Assembly (NCBI GenBank): GCA_038224615.1 | Contig: JBBRFH010000046.1 | Span: 1 to 16,003, forward strand | Reading direction: 5' to 3' | DNA from: JBBRFH01 sp038224615 | GTDB taxonomy: Bacteria; Planctomycetota; Phycisphaerae; Tepidisphaerales; Tepidisphaeraceae | DNA: 16,003 bases | Part shown: positions 1 through 6,383 of the stretch, piece by piece | Layout of the letters: each line of letters starts with the position of its first letter | How positions within the stretch are numbered: the first letter of the stretch is position 1 | Position numbers and translations under genes: made by a program | The notes under the pieces: generated by a model | Told to the model about the DNA's origin: nothing | Seen by the model: only the letters and a program-made list of their open reading frames with translations | Databases searched by the model: none

Positions 1-1503
1 GCAGAGGTGCAGGTCGATCCGTTCGAGACCGTCGCCCTCCAGCCCCCCAAAGCCCCTGAACAGGCGGCGGCGGTGGTCGAGAACGTCAAGGTCGTCGGCA
101 ACCAGATCAAGGGCACCCTCTATTTCCCAACCGGCGACGCGAGCACCAGCCCGCTGCTGCTGGAAAAGGTGATTCCCAGCGAGGTGCAAGCCAACAAGCC
201 CTTCGGCTATTCGATCAAGGTGACCAACGTCGCCAAGCTCAAGCTGGAAGGCATCGAGATCCAGGAAACCGTCCCGGGCACCTTCAAGATCAAGGACGTC
301 ACCGAAGGCACGCCGGATGGCAAGCCCAACAGCGTGACCTACCTCATCGGTGCCCTCAACCCCGGCGAGCAGAAGATCGTCAGCCTGCAGGGCACCGCCA
401 CCCAGAGCGGCGCGCTCGGCATGTGCCTGTCGGCGAAATACAACACCTCGCTGTGCATGGCGACCACCGTTGTCTCCCCGGCGCTCAAGCTGGCCGCGGT
501 CGGATCGACCGAGGCCATGAAGTGCGACACGCTTTCCTACAAGCTGACCGTCACCAACACCGGCTCCGGCCAGGCCAGGAACGTCAAGGTCGACAGCGTG
601 TTGCCCGACGGCCTGGTAACGGCTGACGGCAAGGCGGCGGTGGCGTTCGACGCCGGCACCCTCAACGCCGGTGATGCCCGCGACTTCGCATTCACCGTCA
701 AGGCCAACAAGACCGGCAAGTATGAGATCAAGGCCAACGCCAAAGCGGATGAAGGACTCGCCAGCGAGTCGCAGTCGATCGCCACGGTCGTCCGCGAGCC
801 CGTGCTGACGATCGTCAAGACCGGCCCGGAGAAGGCCTTCATCGGCCAGCCGATCGCCTACGAGATCGTCGTCACCAACAAGGGTGATGGGATCGCGAAG
901 AGCGTCGTCGTGTACGATTCGATGCCCAAGGGCACGACCGTTCAGGCGATCAGCGAACCGGGCAAGGCCGACAACACCGGCAAGATCCGCTGGGACCTCG
1001 GCGAGATCGCCGCGGGCGCCAGCAAGAAGGTGGCCGTCGTCATCACCGCCGACCAGGCCGGTGAGCTGAAGACCGCCGCCGTCACCTCGGCCGAGTGCGC
1101 CGAGACGCAGACCGCCATCGCCTCGACGACCCTCACGGGCGTCCCGGCGATCCTCATGCAGATGCGCGACGGACCTGACCCGGTCAAGGTCGGTGACCAG
1201 ACGACCTACACCGTCGAAATCACCAACCAGGGCACCGTAGTCGGCACCAACATCAAGCTGGCCTGCACCCTCGAAGACCCGATGGATTTCGTCGGCGCCA
1301 AAGGCGACACCAAGGAAAAGGTCGATGGTAAGACGATTACCTTCGCCCCGATCGGCTCGCTGGCGCCCAAGGCCAAGGCGACCTTCAGCATCACCGTGAA
1401 GGCCAACAAAGGCGGCGACGTCCGCTTCAAAGCCACCCTCACCAGCGACCAGCTCGGCCGTCCGGTTGAACAGACCGAAGCGACCCAGTTCTTCGGCAAC
1501 TGA
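1..1503 (+). CDS. DUF11-repeat surface/cell-envelope protein, 5' end outside window
   Basis: The frame is open from base 1, so this is the C-terminal part (about 500 residues) of a longer protein. The GTG at 7 is only the first possible start in the window, not a likely real one. Numbering from that GTG, four Ig-like repeats of about 110 residues are visible, at roughly 48-157, 158-264, 265-378 and 379-495. Each opens with a short strand and carries the DUF11 (conserved repeat domain 01) core: Y-x-I/L-x-V-T-N-x-G, then a V-x-V-x-D-x-x-P-x-G type turn (YSIKVTNV, YKLTVTNTG, YEIVVTNKG, YTVEITNQG). Repeat 4 is the most divergent. Such proteins are usually exported and cell-surface or adhesive; the specific role is unknown. 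No C-terminal anchor or sorting motif is visible; the protein ends QFFGN. A strong terminator follows 50 bases later, so the transcript ends here. Confidence 0.85.
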   Translation, partial: AEVQVDPFETVALQPPKAPEQAAAVVENVKVVGNQIKGTLYFPTGDASTSPLLLEKVIPSEVQANKPFGYSIKVTNVAKLKLEGIEIQETVPGTFKIKDVTEGTPDGKPNSVTYLIGALNPGEQKIVSLQGTATQSGALGMCLSAKYNTSLCMATTVVSPALKLAAVGSTEAMKCDTLSYKLTVTNTGSGQARNVKVDSVLPDGLVTADGKAAVAFDAGTLNAGDARDFAFTVKANKTGKYEIKANAKADEGLASESQSIATVVREPVLTIVKTGPEKAFIGQPIAYEIVVTNKGDGIAKSVVVYDSMPKGTTVQAISEPGKADNTGKIRWDLGEIAAGASKKVAVVITADQAGELKTAAVTSAECAETQTAIASTTLTGVPAILMQMRDGPDPVKVGDQTTYTVEITNQGTVVGTNIKLACTLEDPMDFVGAKGDTKEKVDGKTITFAPIGSLAPKAKATFSITVKANKGGDVRFKATLTSDQLGRPVEQTEATQFFGN

Positions 1504-1553
1504 TCGCGTCACCGACCGACCGTCGAGCGTCACACGACTCTCGACCCCAACCC

Positions 1554-1592
1554 AAAGCCCCGGCCACGTATGGCCGGGGCTTTCTTTTTTTT
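1554..1592 (+). terminator. Intrinsic terminator of the DUF11 gene
   Basis: A perfect 13-bp stem (AAAGCCCCGGCCA at 1554-1566, TGGCCGGGGCTTT at 1571-1583) closes a CGTA loop. It is followed by one C and then eight T residues (1585-1592). It lies 50 bases after the DUF11 stop. Because the arms carry A and T runs at their outer ends, it could also work weakly in reverse, but the T tract is on the + side. Confidence 0.93.
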
Positions 1593-2036
1593 GATGCTGC
1601 AGTGGCGATTCCGCGACTGATCCCCCGCGTCCTCTCGCTGCTCCCGCTCACATCCTCCACGCGCGCCGCCCCACCCGCCCCTCTGCTCGTCGGGACGCTC
1701 CAGAGCTTTCTCGATCACGTACCGCAGAGGCGTACCGCGCGGAGCGGAAGATCGGGCGGCGCGAAGACTCCCAACCCTTTTCTGTCCCGAGCGCAACCCG
1801 CGGCCGGAGGGAGCGGCCAATCGCGCCCAGCAATCCCCGCGAAGCACCCTGTATGCCCGGTTTCAACTGAAGGGGACACGACCCTTCACGCCGTGGATAC
1901 CGATGATTCAAGTCGCGTCATGCCCCGTCAACCGCGTGTCGCGCCCGGCGGCGAAGTGTGTTATGTGCTCAACCGCGCCAACGGCTTTCTCCGGCTGTTT
2001 CGGCAGTTACGATGCGGCCTGCACCGTTGCGGCGCA
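1593..2036. other. 444-base spacer with no recognisable gene
   Basis: This lies between the DUF11 terminator and the 3' end of cheB. Open frames cross it on both strands, but they are Arg/Ser/Pro-rich with no recognisable motif and read as GC-rich shadow frames. The only local structure noticed is a 7-bp hairpin, TGAAGGG at 1868-1874 with CCCTTCA at 1882-1888. It has no T tract, so it is not a convincing terminator for cheB, and no other terminator for the che cluster was found here. Confidence 0.6.
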
Positions 2037-3080
2037 TTACGCCGCGAGCTTGACGTGCGTGAGCTGCACCATGGTGCGGGTGATGTCGTTGAGCGTGACA
2101 ACGCGCTCGGCAGCGCCGAGCTTGATTGCTTCCATGGGCATGCCGAAGACGACGCAACTGGCTTCGTCCTGACAGACCGTCCGCGCGCCGGCACGGCGCA
2201 TCTTCAGCAGGCCGGCGGCGCCGTCGGAGCCCATGCCGGTGAGGATCGCGCCGACTGCGTTGGCACCGGCGACTTCCGCGACGCTGTTGAACAGGATGTC
2301 GACCGCCGGCTTCACCGCGTGGACGGGCGGGCCGTCGGTGATGCTGACGTAGTAGCGGGCGCCGGAGCGCTTCATCACCATGTGATACCCGCCCGGTGCC
2401 AACAGGATGTGGCCGGGAAGGACGCTGTCGCCTTCCTGGGCTTCCTTGACGCGGACCTTGCAGATCTGGTCGAGCCGGGCCGCAAAACTCGCGGTGAACT
2501 TCGGCGGCATGTGCTGGACGATCACCGTGCCGGGGGCATTGGAGGGGAACTGGGTCAGCACTTCGGTCAGCGCCTGGACGCCGCCGGTGCTGGCGCCGAT
2601 GGCCCAGATTTTGTCGGTGGTTTCGGCCATCGCGACGGTGGTCGTCGACACCAGGCTGGCGTTCTCGGCGCGCTTGGTGACGTGGGCCCGGGCGGCAAGT
2701 TTCACGCGGGCGACAAGATCGACGCCCATGTTGGCGATCGAGTACGCGGCGTTCGGCTTGCACAGCACTTCGACCGCGCCGGCGGCCATCGCTTCGATCG
2801 CAGTCCTGCTGCCCTGCGCGGTCAGCGAGCTGAGCACGATCGTCGGGATCGGCCGCTGCGCCATCAGCTTCTTCAGGAACGTGATGCCGTCCATGCGCGG
2901 CATTTCGACGTCAAGCGTCAAAACGTCGGGCGGATTTTTGATGATCATCTCGCGCGCCACGAACGGATCGGGTGCCGCGCCAATCACTTCGATCTGCGGA
3001 TCCTTGGACAAGTCGCGCGTCAGCACCTGCCGAACCACGGCGGAGTCGTCGATGATGAGGACTTTGATCCTGGGCGGCAT
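2037..3080 (-). CDS. cheB: CheB, receptor methylesterase/glutaminase response regulator
   Basis: Removes methyl groups from, and deamidates glutamines of, chemoreceptors; activated by phosphorylation from CheA. It has 347 residues, close to the usual 350. The receiver domain (about 5-125) has acidic pair D11/D12, phospho-acceptor D57 in LTLDVEMP, S84 and K108 in CKP. After a short linker, the CheB catalytic domain (about 157-345) shows the Ser-His-Asp triad: S164 in IGASTGG, H190 in VQHMPP and D286 in GMGSDGA. These are the same numbers as in E. coli CheB. The ATG at 3080 is preceded by GAGGA with a 6-base spacer. It is the last gene of the minus-strand che cluster, 133 bases after cheX, across a repeat-rich spacer that may hold its own promoter. 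The N-terminal order and complete motifs leave little doubt. Confidence 0.97.
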   Translation of the reverse strand: MPPRIKVLIIDDSAVVRQVLTRDLSKDPQIEVIGAAPDPFVAREMIIKNPPDVLTLDVEMPRMDGITFLKKLMAQRPIPTIVLSSLTAQGSRTAIEAMAAGAVEVLCKPNAAYSIANMGVDLVARVKLAARAHVTKRAENASLVSTTTVAMAETTDKIWAIGASTGGVQALTEVLTQFPSNAPGTVIVQHMPPKFTASFAARLDQICKVRVKEAQEGDSVLPGHILLAPGGYHMVMKRSGARYYVSITDGPPVHAVKPAVDILFNSVAEVAGANAVGAILTGMGSDGAAGLLKMRRAGARTVCQDEASCVVFGMPMEAIKLGAAERVVTLNDITRTMVQLTHVKLAA

Positions 3081-3091
3081 GGCGGTTCCTC

Positions 3092-3209
3092 GTTACTCGG
3101 TCCTCGTTATTTGTTACTTGTTACTTGCCGAAGTTCGTTGCTTGAAACCGTGTTGTGTCTGTCATGGTTTCGGTTGCACTGAGTAACCATTCACAAGTAA
3201 CCAATAACC
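3092..3209. repeat. GTTAC/GTAAC repeat-rich spacer between cheX and cheB
   Basis: Low-GC, word-repetitive DNA unlike its surroundings. One arm holds GTTACTC (3092-3098), GTTATTT and tandem TTGTTACTTGTTACTTG (3111-3127). The other holds GAGTAAC (3181-3187), CAAGTAAC (3194-3201) and AATAACC (3203-3209). The arms are inverted copies of one another, so the spacer can fold. Between them is a second pair, GAAACC (3144-3149) and GGTTTC (3166-3171). Function is unknown. It sits in the 5' leader of cheB, ending 11 bases before its start codon. Confidence 0.6.
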
Positions 3210-3213
3210 ATTC

Positions 3214-3675
3214 TCATGCTGCAATCCGCGCGGCGATTGTGTGGCCATCTGCCGATGCGAGTTGCGTGCCGGTGTCGTTGCAGAACCCTGGCCATTCGGT
3301 TTCGGTATTCAGCGGACGGATCGTCGGGAGCGAAAGCTTGAAGACGTCAGTCTCACTCTCGGCGATGCGCGGCATCAGCGCGCCGCCGACGACATTGACA
3401 AGCTCCTTCATGCAGTCGTCGGCCTTCTCCTGCGCGTCGGGATCGGACGGATCGATGCCAAGCACGTTGGCGGCGAGCATCATGGCGAACTCGCGTGAGG
3501 CGACGATATTGATCGTGCCGCTGCGCGGTCCCTCGAACGTCAGCGATACCACCTGCGCATCCCCCGGCGCATCGGCGGGCGAGGGGAGCGGGTCGGCGAT
3601 CACGAACGCCATCGTCTCCAGCGACTGCGCGAGCGTCTCGAACAGCGATTGCGTGGCGTTTTCAGGCAGCGACAT
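3214..3675 (-). CDS. cheX: CheX-type CheY-P phosphatase
   Basis: Expected to dephosphorylate the phospho-receiver encoded just upstream. The chosen ATG at 3675 has GGGAG with a 6-base spacer, giving 153 residues (MSLPENATQS...). The frame is open further upstream, but that part is an Arg/Ser-rich shadow of the receiver gene. The diagnostic signature D87-xxx-E91-xx-N94 (DDCMKELVNVVGG) matches the (D/S)xxxExxN active site of the CheC/CheX/FliY family. There is only one copy, and the length and central position fit CheX better than two-site CheC. It overlaps the receiver gene by 14 bases, which suggests translational coupling. CheC-like is the alternative name. Confidence 0.85.
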   Translation of the reverse strand: MSLPENATQSLFETLAQSLETMAFVIADPLPSPADAPGDAQVVSLTFEGPRSGTINIVASREFAMMLAANVLGIDPSDPDAQEKADDCMKELVNVVGGALMPRIAESETDVFKLSLPTIRPLNTETEWPGFCNDTGTQLASADGHTIAARIAA

Positions 3676-4054
3676 GATCGGCTCCCAGCACGTCGTTGAT
3701 GACGGTGCGAATCTGTTCCGGGGTGAAAGGCTTCTTGATGTACCCCCGCACGCCCTCGGCCTTGAGCTGCTGCACGCGGCTCTCCATCGACTCACTGGAG
3801 ACGATCACGATGGGCGTCCGGCACAGTTTCGGGTCGAGCTTGATCCGTGCCGCCACCTCCATGCCGGTCATCTCAGGCATGTTGATGTCGAGGAAGACCA
3901 GATCGACGTGCGTCACGCTGAGCATCGCCAGCGCATCCTTGCCGTTGGCAGCCTCGATGAGCTTTTCGGGCTCGATGCCGCACATACTGATGGTTCGCTT
4001 AATCACCGCTCGCGTGGTGGCTGAATCGTCGACGATGAGAAATCTGTAGCCCAC
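3662..4054 (-). CDS. cheY: Single-domain response regulator, CheY type
   Basis: A stand-alone receiver of about 130 residues with no output domain. Numbered from the GTG at 4054, it has D9/D10, phospho-acceptor D56 (FLDINMPEMTG), S86 (IVSSES) and K108 (IKKPF), all needed for phosphotransfer from CheA. The GTG at 4054 was chosen because AAGGTGA lies 5 bases upstream of it. A GTG at 4063 in the same frame adds three residues but overlaps that ribosome site, so it is less likely. The gene follows cheD almost directly and overlaps cheX by 14 bases, so carrier and phosphatase are probably made together. It could drive a flagellar switch or a non-flagellar output; no motility gene is in the window to decide. 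Confidence 0.88.
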   Translation of the reverse strand: MGYRFLIVDDSATTRAVIKRTISMCGIEPEKLIEAANGKDALAMLSVTHVDLVFLDINMPEMTGMEVAARIKLDPKLCRTPIVIVSSESMESRVQQLKAEGVRGYIKKPFTPEQIRTVINDVLGADHVAA

Positions 4055-4064
4055 GTTGATCACC

Positions 4065-4541
4065 TTATTTCATGGCGACGACTTCGCCGCCGCGCTTGAG
4101 GGTTACGGTTCCGTCTTTGGTAAACAGCGTCACGGTGCGCGGCTGGGTGCCGCCGCAATCCTCGCTGTCGCAGAGAATGCCGTGCTGCCAGAGCACTTTG
4201 CGGATGGCGGTGTGGTTGCGCTTGCCGATGTCGAACGTCGAGTTGTCGGCGAGCATCTTGGCGCCGCCGGCGATTTTGCACTTGAGGCGGCGTTTTTCGG
4301 CACCCTGCTGCGTCATCATCGAGAGCAGCGCTGCGAACCCGCTGTCGGCGAACATACACGGGCTTTGGGCCGCACGGTTGGCGTCCATGGTCGACGTCGG
4401 CAACTGAAAATGCAGCAGTCCGCCGACCTTCCTCAGCGGGTCGTAGAGCATCACGCCGATACATGAGCCGAGCGAATAGGTAATCAGCGAATCTTCGCCG
4501 CTCGCCGTCTTCGCATCGGAAATTGTGACCGTGTGTTGCAC
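4065..4541 (-). CDS. cheD: CheD, chemoreceptor glutamine deamidase
   Basis: Deamidates receptor glutamines and, in systems with CheC, is regulated by it. It has 158 residues. The catalytic set is intact and at the same positions as in the structurally studied Thermotoga enzyme: T21 (ITYSLGSC), C27 (GSCIGV) and H44 (LLHFQLP). The start is a GTG at 4541, with AGAGGA about 9 bases upstream; no ATG lies nearby. It begins 28 bases after cheR and its TAA nearly abuts the receiver gene. It therefore belongs to a tight cheR-cheD-cheY-cheX block. Confidence 0.94.
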   Translation of the reverse strand: MQHTVTISDAKTASGEDSLITYSLGSCIGVMLYDPLRKVGGLLHFQLPTSTMDANRAAQSPCMFADSGFAALLSMMTQQGAEKRRLKCKIAGGAKMLADNSTFDIGKRNHTAIRKVLWQHGILCDSEDCGGTQPRTVTLFTKDGTVTLKRGGEVVAMK

Positions 4542-4569
4542 CTGTTGAGGTCCTCTACTTCTGACCGGG

Positions 4570-5409
4570 CTACTTCTGGTAGATGGTGGCCTGGGCGAAC
4601 TTAAAGCCGTGTTTGGTCCAGGTCAGCGATTCGCTGTGCCCGGTGAAAAGCACGCCGCCGGGGCGCAGGCATTCGTAATAGCGATTGACCAGTCGCTCCT
4701 GCGTCGGCTTGTCGAAATAGATCATCACGTTTCGACAGAAGATGAAATCGAACGGCCCGTTGAAAGGCCAGGCCTCCATCAGGTTGAGATAGCGGAAGGA
4801 AATGAGGTTTCGCACCGCCGGGCGGATCGCGAACGCCTCCTCGCCGGTGGGAAGCCTTCTCGGCTCGAAATACTTGCCCTTGAGTTGCGGGCTTACGCTC
4901 TCCAGCCGCTCGCTGTCGTAAACGCCGGCGGTCGCCTTGGCGAGGACGCGTGTGGAGAGGTCGGTCGCCAGGAGCTTGGTGTCCCAGCTCTGCGCCTGCG
5001 GGATCGTCTCCAACAGGGAGATGGCGATGGTGTACGGCTCCTCGCCGGTCGAGCAGCCGGCACTCCAGGCGCGGATGAATCGTTTGCCGCCGGAGCGTTC
5101 GGCGATCAGCCTCGGCAGCAGCTTTTCGCGCAGGTAGATGAAGTGCTCGTTCTCGCGGAAGAAGCTGGTGAGATTGGTGCTCAGCGAATCGATGAAGGTC
5201 GTGAACTCATCGGATTCCGGCGCCGACAGGACGTTGTCGAGATACTGGCCGTAGCTTCCCGTGTCGGTCTGGCGCACGCGCTTGGCGAGCCGCGCCGAGA
5301 CGAGCTGTTTCTTGGCCGCCGTCAGGTTGATGCCGCAGTGGGCGTAGACCGCCTGCGCCACCCGCTGAAAGTCGGCTTCAGAAATTTCCTGTTCAGACGT
5401 GCCAAGCAT
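4570..5409 (-). CDS. cheR: CheR, SAM-dependent chemoreceptor methyltransferase
   Basis: Methylates glutamates of chemoreceptors, opposing CheB. It has 279 residues, the usual length. The N-terminal helical domain (about 8-80) ends in TNLTSFFRE (78-86). The SAM-binding Rossmann domain shows WSAGCSTGEEPYT (115-127), TD at 149-150, FDFIFCRNVMIYFD (220-233) and GGVLFTGHSESL (251-262). No C-terminal VxR/TPR extension and no pentapeptide-binding tail is obvious. The ATG at 5409 is the start of the complete domain. It is preceded by a 203-base gap holding a REPIN-like element, so it may not be tightly coupled to cheW. Confidence 0.96.
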   Translation of the reverse strand: MLGTSEQEISEADFQRVAQAVYAHCGINLTAAKKQLVSARLAKRVRQTDTGSYGQYLDNVLSAPESDEFTTFIDSLSTNLTSFFRENEHFIYLREKLLPRLIAERSGGKRFIRAWSAGCSTGEEPYTIAISLLETIPQAQSWDTKLLATDLSTRVLAKATAGVYDSERLESVSPQLKGKYFEPRRLPTGEEAFAIRPAVRNLISFRYLNLMEAWPFNGPFDFIFCRNVMIYFDKPTQERLVNRYYECLRPGGVLFTGHSESLTWTKHGFKFAQATIYQK

Positions 5410-5450
5410 GGGTTCTCATTTCTGCCGATCGGAATGCTGCACCCGGTAGC

Positions 5451-5596
5451 GCTGTCATCCTGAGGTATTCCGAAGGATCTTCTTTGGCACGGCGAGGCGC
5501 TTGGAATTGCCAGTTGGCTTGCCGACGCTTCTTTCACTGGTCGTTCATGCCGGGGTGCCGGACGGTAGAGCCGTCGGAGTACCTCAGGATGACAGC
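5451..5596. repeat. REPIN-like pair of inverted palindromic repeats
   Basis: The left arm GCTGTCATCCTGAGGTATTC (5451-5470) and the right arm at 5577-5596 are inverted copies over 20 bases with one mismatch. The left copy is itself a hairpin: ATCCT (5457-5461), GA, GG, a TATT loop, CC, GA, AGGAT (5474-5478). It therefore has tandem G-A pairs inside the stem. The right copy keeps the first half and loses the AGGAT arm. About 105 bases of unrelated DNA lie between. From memory, GTCATCCTGAGG-type words are dispersed between genes in planctomycetes and other phyla; I could not check this. The element fills the cheW-cheR gap and could end or process the transcript. Confidence 0.65.
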
Positions 5597-5612
5597 CCGA
5601 CCGGAAATTCGC

Positions 5613-6104
5613 TCATGCCGCTTCCGCAAGGGGTGCCAGCTCATCCTCAGTGCCGATCACCTTGTCGATGTCGAGCAGGATCTTCACGGCATTGGCGATC
5701 TTGGCCATGCCAAGGATGAAGCGGGTATCGACCTGGCTCCCGAACGCCGGCGAATCTTCGATGGCGTCCTCGGCGATCTGCGGGACCTCGCTCACCTTAT
5801 CCACGATGATGCCGGTGCAAATCGTGCGTCCGCCTCGGCTGGTCTCGACGACGATGATGCAGGTTTCGTCGGTTCGCTCGGCCGGCTCCATGGCAAGCTT
5901 GCTGCGCAGATCGATGACGCTGATCACCTGCCCGCGCAGGTTGACCACGCCCTTTATATGACTGGGCGTGCGCGGGATGGAGGTGATCTCCATGTACCCG
6001 ATGATCGAGCGGACCTTGTTAATCGGAATGCCGTAGCCTTCGCGACCGAGGTTGAAGGTGAGGTACTTTCCGCCGCGGATCGATTTGGTGGGTGCGATGT
6101 TCAT
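5613..6104 (-). CDS. cheW: CheW, receptor-kinase adaptor
   Basis: Scaffold protein linking chemoreceptors to CheA. It has 163 residues, a single CheW (SH3-like double barrel) domain at about 11-153. The core signature GVVNLRGQVISVIDLR (52-67) carries the conserved N-L-R-G turn used for receptor and kinase contact. The ATG at 6104 gives a normal N-terminus, with GGAG 12 bases upstream and TAAGG too close to count. It follows cheA by 265 bases; that gap contains a start-less open frame (6170-6353). No second cheW is seen. Confidence 0.95.
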   Translation of the reverse strand: MNIAPTKSIRGGKYLTFNLGREGYGIPINKVRSIIGYMEITSIPRTPSHIKGVVNLRGQVISVIDLRSKLAMEPAERTDETCIIVVETSRGGRTICTGIIVDKVSEVPQIAEDAIEDSPAFGSQVDTRFILGMAKIANAVKILLDIDKVIGTEDELAPLAEAA

Positions 6105-6169
6105 AACCTTAGGTTTCTCCAGCGAGAATCAAGCGTGTGTGCCGACCACGCGCCGTCGCGCAACTAAAG

Positions 6170-6353
6170 TCAGGCGACATGCTTAAAATCGGCAAAATCG
6201 TCGTGCTCCGTGATCAGACGGGGCATTCTCGTAGGATTCGTGGTTTCCGGACGTGCGCCCGGCGTGAGCGCCGCCGCGATGCTTGCGCGCGACTCAGCAT
6301 TGGCAACGATTTGTTTGATGAACTGCGCGTTGCTCCGCGCCGCGTCGGCCGCC
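6170..6353 (-). other. Start-less 60-codon open frame between cheA and cheW
   Basis: Just after the duplicated cheA stop, one frame stays open for 60 codons and ends in TGA at 6170-6172. The peptide looks protein-like (SNAQFIKQIVANAESRAS, then LTPGARPETTNP, and an acidic-aromatic end EHDDFADFKHVA). There is no ATG, GTG or TTG in it before a methionine 18 residues from the end. The frame runs back into cheA in the +1 register. It could be a C-terminal extension of CheA reached by frameshift, the tail of a lost gene (an MCP tail is conceivable, since acidic-aromatic ends of this kind occur there), or chance. I cannot identify it by family. Confidence 0.4.
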
Positions 6354-6383
6354 TCAGTGGGACATCTCTCAGTGGGACATCTC
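6354..6383 (-). repeat. 15-bp perfect tandem duplication at the cheA stop codon
   Basis: GAGATGTCCCACTGA (minus-strand reading) occurs twice back to back, at 6369-6383 and 6354-6368. The first copy encodes the last four residues E-M-S-H and the stop of CheA. The second repeats the same four codons and another TGA in the same frame. Each copy thus contains a stop, so the duplication gives cheA a double stop. Confidence 0.9.

Noticed and set aside
1868..1888. Hairpin as the terminator of the che cluster
   Set aside because: A 7-bp stem without a T run, about 150 bases beyond the cheB stop; too weak to call.
1602..3182. 526-codon + strand open frame opposite cheB
   Set aside because: It mirrors cheB, whose catalytic residues are all intact. 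The composition is His/Arg/Asp/Gly-rich with no motif, typical of GC-rich antisense frames.
3676..3795. 40-residue N-terminal extension of CheX
   Set aside because: Arg/Ser-rich antisense-like sequence lying wholly within the receiver gene; the ATG at 3675 has GGGAG at good spacing.
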